From: an uncultured Prevotella sp.
Lineage (GTDB): Bacteria; Bacteroidota; Bacteroidia; Bacteroidales; Bacteroidaceae
Direction: 5' to 3'
Length of the DNA stretch: 32,632 nt
Assembly: GCA_934202525.1 (NCBI GenBank)
Contig: CAKPYB010000035.1
Location: 1 to 32,632 of the forward strand
How positions within the stretch are numbered: the first letter of the stretch is position 1; the number at the start of each line of letters is the position of its first letter. The notes beneath the pieces are model-generated. The model did no database searches. It saw only the letters and a program-made list of their open reading frames with translations, and was not told where the DNA came from. Made by a program: the position numbers and the translations under genes. This document shows positions 28,201-32,632 of the stretch, piece after piece.

Positions 28201-29811
28201 CCTCCACCTCATCACGATATCTACAGTATCGAGGATTTGGCTCAGCTCATCTTCGACCTCAAGAATGTAAACCCTAAGGCGGCTATCTCTGTGAAGTTGG
28301 TTGCTGAGAGTGGTGTGGGTACCATCGCTGCCGGTGTGGCTAAGGCAAAGGCCGACCTCATCGTTATCTCTGGTGCTGAGGGCGGTACAGGTGCCAGCCC
28401 TGCATCAAGTATGCGTTTCGCTGGTATCTCTCCTGAAATCGGACTTTCTGAAACCCAGCAGACACTGGTGAAGAACGGTCTTCGTGGTCAGGTTCGCCTG
28501 CAGGTAGATGGTCAGTTGAAGAGCGGTCGTGACATCATCCTGATGGCTTTGCTCGGTGCTGAGGAATTCAGTTTCGGTACTGCCGCCCTCATCGTATTGG
28601 GTTGTGTCATGATGCGTAAGTGTAACCTGAATACCTGTCCTATGGGTGTTGCCACACAGGATCCTAAGCTCCGTGCGCACTTCCGTGGCAGCTACAAGTA
28701 TCTTATCAACTACTTCCGCTTCCTCGCTGAGGAGGTTCGTGAGTATCTGGCTGAGATGGGTTACACCTCATTGAACGATATCATCGGTCATACCGAGCTC
28801 ATCGTCCGCAAGAAGGATGAGGAAATAGTTTCTACCGAGGGTTCGGATGCCGTAGAGCCAGAGGTGGCCAAGAGCATCAAGGAGAAGGCCGACTTGCTCG
28901 ATTTCTCTCGTCTCTTGCATCGTGAGACAGGTCATTGCTCGCTCTATCATACTACCGAGCAGATTCATGACCTCGACAATGTACTCGACCAGCAGTTGAT
29001 TCGTGGTGCACAGCGTGCCATCGAGAACCAGGAAGAGGTGAACCTCGATTTTGCCATCAAGAATACCGATCGTGCTGCCGGTGTGATGCTGAGCGGTATG
29101 ATTGCCGAGAAATATGGTGAGGCTGGTCTTCCAGACAAGACCGTGAACGTGAAGTTCAAGGGTTCTGCAGGTCAGAGCTTCGGTGCCTTCCTGGTTAAGG
29201 GAGTAGATTTCAAGCTCGAAGGTGAGACCAATGACTATTTTGCCAAGGGACTTTCAGGAGGTCGTATTTCCATCCTTCCTCCTATCCGCAGCAACTTCTC
29301 TGCCGAGGATAACATCATCGCCGGTAACACCGGTTTGTATGGTGCCACAAGCGGTGAGTTGTATATCAATGGTAAGGTAGGCGAGCGCTTCGGTGTTCGT
29401 AACTCCGGTGCCATCGCCGTGATTGAGGGTGCTGGCGACCACTGCTGCGAGTATATGACGGGCGGTAGAGTAGTAGTGCTCGGTGAAACTGGCCGTAACT
29501 TCGCCGCTGGTATGAGTGGTGGTGTTGCCTACGTATGGGATAAGAACCACAACTTCGATTACTTCTGTAACATGGATATGGTGGAGATCAACCTCGTGGA
29601 GGACAGCACCTATCGCAAGGAGTTGCACGAGCTGATCCGTCAGCATTATCTCTACACTGGCAGTAAGCTTGCCCGTACCATGCTCGACGACTGGAACCAC
29701 TACGTAGAGGATTTCATCCAGGTAGTGCCAATCGAGTACAAGCGAGTTCTCCAGGAGGAGCAGGTAAAGAAGTTGCAGCAGAAGATTGCGGATATGCAAC
29801 GAGATTACTAA
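25288..29811 (+). CDS. gltB: Glutamate synthase, large (alpha) subunit
   Basis: This 1507-residue subunit transfers the glutamine amide to 2-oxoglutarate, yielding two glutamates. The N-terminal class II amidotransferase domain has its nucleophile at C15 (EHDACGVGM), so a 14-residue propeptide should be removed. NGEINTIRGNRAWM around 238-251 belongs to the same domain. The central and FMN-binding domains include GEGGEDNERF and AKPGEGGQLPGFKV. The 3Fe-4S cluster cysteines are C1106, C1112 and C1117 (CVMMRKCNLNTCPMG), and a GXGXG beta-helix domain ends the protein (GGRVVVLGETGRNFAAGMSGG). Length is normal. The gene is followed after 20 bp by gltD. Confidence 0.97.
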   Translation: MEKGLYSSAYEHDACGVGMVVNIHGNKSHELVDNALKVLENMRHRGAEGADNKTGDGAGIMLQIPHEFILLQGIPVPEKGKYGTGLVFLPKDEKKQQDILSIMIEEIEREGLQLMHLRNVPTNPDCLGEAALSNEPAIKQVFITGVTDDKVPVFERTLYLIRKRIEKRVSDPDFYICSLSNSNIVYKGMLSSLQLRQYYPDLTNNYFTSGLALVHSRFSTNTFPTWSLAQPFRLLAHNGEINTIRGNRAWMKARESVLSSEALGDIREISPIVQPDMSDSASLDNVFEFFVMSGLSLPHAMAVMVPESFNDKNPISEDLKAFYEYHSILMEPWDGPAALLFSDGRYAGGMLDRNGLRPARYTITKNDMMVVASEVGVMDFDPTEIAEKGRLQPGKILLIDTQEGKIYYDGEIKERLAAQHPYRQWLNTNRIELEKLRSGRKVENGVDNLTRKELEFGFGEEDIDGTIIPMATKGQEPTASMGNDTPLAVLSDQPQIFFNYFRQQFAQVTNPAIDSIRENLVMSLTEYIGRVGSGILNPDESNCKMVRLPHPILTNTQLDILQNIRYKGFNTVKLHMLFETAKGEEGLHEALDELCKQAAQSVDDGYNYIILSDRGVDETHAAIPSLLAVSAVHHYLIDAGKRVQTALIVESGEIREVMHAALLLGYGASALCPYLTYAILDDLVKKGKIQEDYHTAEQNYIKAVKKGLFKIMAKMGISTIRSYRGAKIFESIGLSESLLKSYFGTEVSTIGGIGLETIARDAIRLHDKAFETKKLDFLPSLGQFHYRKDGIKHAWNPETIATLQLATRKGDYDLFKKYTHLVDDKQEPIFIRDFFSFRKNPISIDKVEPVEEIVKHFVTGAMSFGALSKEAHEAMALAMNALGARSNTGEGGEDNERFHSTQDGISLSSKTKQVASGRFGVTTEYLVNAEEIQIKVAQGAKPGEGGQLPGFKVNEVIAKTRHSIPGISLISPPPHHDIYSIEDLAQLIFDLKNVNPKAAISVKLVAESGVGTIAAGVAKAKADLIVISGAEGGTGASPASSMRFAGISPEIGLSETQQTLVKNGLRGQVRLQVDGQLKSGRDIILMALLGAEEFSFGTAALIVLGCVMMRKCNLNTCPMGVATQDPKLRAHFRGSYKYLINYFRFLAEEVREYLAEMGYTSLNDIIGHTELIVRKKDEEIVSTEGSDAVEPEVAKSIKEKADLLDFSRLLHRETGHCSLYHTTEQIHDLDNVLDQQLIRGAQRAIENQEEVNLDFAIKNTDRAAGVMLSGMIAEKYGEAGLPDKTVNVKFKGSAGQSFGAFLVKGVDFKLEGETNDYFAKGLSGGRISILPPIRSNFSAEDNIIAGNTGLYGATSGELYINGKVGERFGVRNSGAIAVIEGAGDHCCEYMTGGRVVVLGETGRNFAAGMSGGVAYVWDKNHNFDYFCNMDMVEINLVEDSTYRKELHELIRQHYLYTGSKLARTMLDDWNHYVEDFIQVVPIEYKRVLQEEQVKKLQQKIADMQRDY

Positions 29812-29831
29812 TTTTAAAATTAGAAAAAAAG

Positions 29832-31175
29832 ATGGGAAATCCAAAAGCATTTTTGACTATACCTCGCAAGGAAGCAGGTTATAGACCAATTCACGATAGA
29901 ATCCTCGACTTTAGCGAGGTAGAACAGACATTGAATAGCAACGATCGCCGACAGCAGGCTTCACGTTGCATGGATTGTGGTGTGCCTTTCTGTCACTGGG
30001 CTTGTCCGCTGGGCAATAAGGCACCGGAGTGGAATGATGCCCTCTACAAGGGCGACTGGGAGCAGGCTTACCGCCTCCTAAATTCCACCAACGACTTCCC
30101 TGAGTTCACAGGACGCATCTGTCCTGCACTCTGCGAGAAGGCGTGTGTATTGAATCTCATGGATCATGAGCCAACCACCAACCGTGAGGATGAGTGTGCC
30201 ATCGTGGAGCACGCCTTCTCTGAGGATTATGTACATGTTGAGATTCCTGAGCGTAATGGCAAGACGGTGGCTGTCATCGGTGCCGGTCCTGCGGGATTGG
30301 TAGCTGCCAACCAGTTGAACCATAAGGGCTATAAGGTAACTGTATTCGAGGCACGTGAGAATGCCGGTGGTCTGTTGCGTTATGGTATTCCTAACTTCAA
30401 ACTCAACAAGAGCATCATCGACCGCCGTCTTCGTCTTCTCGAAGAAGAGGGCATCGAGTTCAGATACAATCAGCAGATTGATGTTACCAAGTTGCCGGAA
30501 GACTTCGATGCCTACGTGGTATCTACCGGTACACCGACAGCCCGCGACCTGAAAATTCCTGGAAGAGAGTTGAAGGGTGTTTATTTCGCCCTCGAGCTGC
30601 TTTCTCAGCAGAACCGTATCCTCGCAGGTATGGAGTTCTCTAAGGACGAACTGGTTAACTGCAAGGGCAAGGATGTATTGGTAATCGGTGGTGGTGATAC
30701 AGGTTCCGACTGTATCGGTACTGCTCATCGCCAGGGGTGCAAGAGCGTGACACAGATTGAGATCATGCCTAAGCCTGTAGAAGGCCCTGAGGATCCTAAG
30801 AATCCTTGGCCAAACTGGCCTCGCACCCTGAAGACCACTTCAAGTCATGAGGAAGGCTGTACTCGCCGCTGGAACATCAACTCTCTGGAGTTCCTCGGAA
30901 AGAATGGCAAGTTGACAGGCGTGAAGGTTCAGCCTATTGATTGGAAACCAAACCCTGAGGGTGGTCGTCCACTGATGGTAGAGGCAGGTGAGCCGGAAAT
31001 CATCAAGGCTGAGGCTGTATTCCTGGCAATGGGCTTTCTGAAGCCACAGCAGCCTGAATTTGCCGAGAATGTTTTCGTGGCAGGCGATGCAGCAAGCGGT
31101 GCCTCTCTGGTAGTACGCGCCATGGCAAGCGGCAGAAAGATTGCTGCACAGGTTGATAAGTTCCTGAACAAATAA
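29832..31175 (+). CDS. gltD: Glutamate synthase, small (beta) subunit, NADPH-oxidising
   Basis: This 447-residue flavoprotein passes electrons from NAD(P)H through FAD and 4Fe-4S clusters to GltB. The N-terminal ferredoxin-like part has cysteines 46, 49, 54 and 58 (CMDCGVPFCHWAC) and 97, 101 and 105 (CPALCEKAC). The FAD-binding GAGPAG is at 150-155 and the second dinucleotide-binding GGGDTG at 286-291. The C-terminal FVAGDAASGASLVVRAMASG is the usual closing FAD motif. It ends the asnB-gltBD operon and is followed by a hairpin terminator. The match to GltD is complete in length; closely related oxidoreductase subunits share the fold, but adjacency to gltB settles the role. Confidence 0.97.
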   Translation: MGNPKAFLTIPRKEAGYRPIHDRILDFSEVEQTLNSNDRRQQASRCMDCGVPFCHWACPLGNKAPEWNDALYKGDWEQAYRLLNSTNDFPEFTGRICPALCEKACVLNLMDHEPTTNREDECAIVEHAFSEDYVHVEIPERNGKTVAVIGAGPAGLVAANQLNHKGYKVTVFEARENAGGLLRYGIPNFKLNKSIIDRRLRLLEEEGIEFRYNQQIDVTKLPEDFDAYVVSTGTPTARDLKIPGRELKGVYFALELLSQQNRILAGMEFSKDELVNCKGKDVLVIGGGDTGSDCIGTAHRQGCKSVTQIEIMPKPVEGPEDPKNPWPNWPRTLKTTSSHEEGCTRRWNINSLEFLGKNGKLTGVKVQPIDWKPNPEGGRPLMVEAGEPEIIKAEAVFLAMGFLKPQQPEFAENVFVAGDAASGASLVVRAMASGRKIAAQVDKFLNK

Positions 31176-31201
31176 ATCGGTTATTTTTAACTATAAGTGT
31201 A

Positions 31202-31241
31202 GGGAGGTTGACCTCAGTGATGAGGTTTTCCTCCCTTTTTC
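31202..31241 (+). terminator. Terminator after gltD
   Basis: GGGAGG (31202-31207) pairs with CCTCCC (31230-31235), and inside it ACCTCA (31211-31216) pairs with TGAGGT (31221-31226) around the loop GTGA. Five T residues follow directly. This ends the asnB-gltBD operon. Confidence 0.8.
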
Positions 31242-31378
31242 CTTCCTCCCTCTCCTTTGTCTTCTGTTCCGTCCCCCTTCTGCCCCCGTTCCAGGCGATT
31301 CCATCGCCTGTCCCATGAATAATAATCAATAAAAAAAGATCATTATTTGTGAATTCTCCCCATATTTCCCTTAATAAG

Positions 31379-31409
31379 TTGGCATTCCCAAATATAAAGT
31401 ATAAATTTG
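31379..31409 (+). promoter_or_regulatory. Promoter upstream of the GH43 remnant
   Basis: TTG (31379-31381), a 20-nt spacer and TAAATTTG (31402-31409) match the Bacteroidota consensus. The promoter remains well formed although the gene behind it is broken, which suggests recent decay. Confidence 0.6.
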
Positions 31410-31456
31410 CACTCAAAAACTTCAGCTAATAATAATTAAACTAAGGAAATAACAGC

Positions 31457-32084
31457 ACAAAGAAAAAGAAATTATCAGCTGTTTTCTTGGCATTGGCTGC
31501 CTCTATGCCAATGACTGCACAGAATCTTGTAAAGGGAAATTATGGTTATCTCTATTGTCATATGAGCGATAGGGGGGAGTGGACAGCCTACGCTATTTCC
31601 CGTGATGGTTACAGCTATCAGGACATCAATGGCGGCAACCCTATCTTCAATCCAGAAGAGCACGCCCGCATCGAGGGCGGTACCCGCGATGCCTACATCA
31701 CCCGTATGCATAATGGTAAAGGATACATCATGGTTACCACCGATATGTGCGTGCGCAAGAGTCACAAATGGGACAACTATGGTATCGATCTCCTGAAGAG
31801 TAAGGATTTGACGAACTGGACCAGCGTTACCTTCGATTTTCGCAAGGGCATGCAGAACTTCTGCGATGCTGCTACAGCTACATCTCCTTATAAGGATTGG
31901 AGCACCATCAACCGGGTATGGGCACCTCAGATCTTTTAAGACATTCACCAAACTCACCACTCCTAAGCTACTCTTCGACTGGGGCTATGCTACCATCGAT
32001 GCTGATATCAATTTCTTGAAGAGCGATGGTCTCTACCACATGCTCATCAAGAAAGAGGGTGGAAAGAGTGGTAAAAACTATTGA
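31457..32084 (+). pseudogene. Decayed GH43-family glycosidase gene
   Basis: The frame encodes a signal peptide (KKKLSAVFLALAASMPMTAQ) followed by the start of a GH43 beta-propeller: GYLYCHMSDRGEWTAYAISR, GGTRDAYITRMHNGKGYIMV, and WAPQIF. It then hits TAA at 31937-31939. A second frame continues at once with RSFKTFTKL, then LLFDWGYATIDADINF and KKEGGKSG, ending at 32084. Three lesions are visible. The expected ATG before KKK is ACA (31457-31459), with no ATG until Met residues inside the signal peptide. A piece between the IF and the SFKTFTKL segments seems deleted, with a frameshift. The last half or more of the normal protein is absent. GH43 enzymes cut arabinan or xylan side chains, so this is unlike the host-glycan locus upstream. 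Very unlikely to be functional. Confidence 0.85.
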
Positions 32085-32414
32085 AATGGAATCAAGAATT
32101 AAAAAATATAGAAAAATAAGTGGATTTATTGTTAAGTGCATAGCTGGATAGAATGTTTAGGGGGATGCTTGTGTAGGTTTAGATAAGATAAAAAATATGT
32201 TATTGCGCGCGTACATTATAATAAAGAAGGAAAATTCGTATGCATGTCTCTCTATTCTACATGCTCCTAGTTAAATCTATCACAGGTGTATTTCCTAATT
32301 TGATATGTAGTTTTTATTTAGTCCTTTAAAATAGGCAGAAATAGCTTCTAAAATGGGTTCATTTGTTTATAGATGTTAAAATATAGCTAAAATCTCAACT
32401 TTTTTGCGGAAAGA
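32085..32414. other. AT-rich stretch without a recognisable gene
   Basis: Between the GH43 remnant and the rRNA promoter I see no coding frame of note, no repeat and no RNA gene. It may hold decayed coding sequence from the lost 3' part of the GH43 gene, but no protein similarity is readable in it. Confidence 0.6.
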
Positions 32415-32446
32415 TTTGGTGGAATGAAAAATAGTTAGTACTTTTG
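32415..32446 (+). promoter_or_regulatory. Strong promoter of an rRNA operon
   Basis: TTTG (32415-32418), a 20-nt spacer and TACTTTTG (32439-32446) match the full Bacteroidota consensus. The leader that follows is of the rRNA type. Confidence 0.75.
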
Positions 32447-32632
32447 CACTCGCTTTTGAGAAATACGGTTTCTCTTAGCGATTAAAGAAAAGAGTTCTTT
32501 GAAAGATTTTACATAAACAGACAAGTAGTACAAGAAGCGGTTAACTTCTTAGAATTAAGAAAGTTGACTGGGTAAAAGAAACGAACCGTCAAGCAATTGA
32601 CAAGTCAGGTTTACTAAGCTTCAATAAACGAA
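32447..32632 (+). promoter_or_regulatory. rRNA operon leader with boxA-like element
   Basis: The sequence after the promoter contains GTTCTTTGAAAG (from 32494), which resembles the boxA antitermination element found ahead of Bacteroidota 16S genes. Small hairpins follow, for instance AAGAAG/CTTCTT (32532-32550) and GTCAA/TTGAC (32588-32601), such as are seen in 16S processing leaders. The last bases, AAACGAA, would join directly to the conserved 16S start GAGTTTGATC, so the window probably ends at or a few bases into the 16S gene. The 16S gene itself is not visible. Confidence 0.75.

Noticed and set aside
27292..28215. Minus-strand open frame of 307 codons inside gltB, with similar ones at 26458-27264 and 25309-25998
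   Set aside because: All are opposite conserved GltB coding sequence and show no recognisable protein; they are shadows.
31487..31939. TTG-initiated intact gene for the GH43 fragment
   Set aside because: Starting at 31487 would remove the basic part of the signal peptide, and the protein would still lack most of the GH43 fold.

Overview
The window looks like a chromosomal segment of a gut or rumen Bacteroidota, most likely Prevotellaceae (Prevotella/Segatella-like). The reasons are a SusC/SusD pair, repeated promoters of the Bacteroidota form TTG-N19/20-TAnnTTTG, a Bacteroidota-style nitrogen-assimilation cluster and a typical rRNA leader at the right edge. Species cannot be fixed from sequence reading alone.

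Region 1 (1-302): the 5' end of a minus-strand dicarboxylate/amino-acid:cation symporter, cut by the window edge, with its promoter.

Region 2 (303-19964): a polysaccharide utilisation locus built as two divergent arms around a control region at 11017-11439. The left arm (minus strand) carries a ROK-family repressor, a GH29 alpha-L-fucosidase, SusC and SusD, ended by a hairpin terminator. After it come a serine-type sulfatase and its radical-SAM maturase, which form a separate unit with their own promoter. The right arm (plus strand) carries a ROK sugar kinase, a NagB-like/PIG-L fusion protein, a GH20 beta-hexosaminidase and a GH2 beta-galactosidase. Together the enzymes can remove sulfate, fucose, galactose and N-acetylhexosamine, which points to a host-type glycan (mucin, milk oligosaccharide or N-glycan antennae); this substrate is an inference. 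A perfect 10-bp inverted repeat flanks the right-arm promoter and is a good candidate operator for the ROK repressor. The NagB-like domain has lost several residues expected for deaminase catalysis, while its PIG-L domain keeps its metal site.

Region 3 (19965-31241): a nitrogen-assimilation cluster on the plus strand: PII protein (glnK), ammonium transporter (amt), a small outer-membrane beta-barrel protein, glutamine-dependent asparagine synthetase (asnB) and both glutamate synthase subunits (gltB, gltD). There is no glutamine synthetase in the window. Palindromes around the promoters of glnK and the barrel gene suggest nitrogen-responsive control by an unidentified regulator.

Region 4 (31242-32632): a decayed GH43 gene that has lost its start codon, part of its interior and its 3' end but keeps a good promoter, then about 330 bp with no gene, then a strong rRNA promoter and leader. 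The window stops at or within a few bases of the 16S rRNA 5' end. No tRNA, CRISPR array, insertion sequence or integrase was seen.
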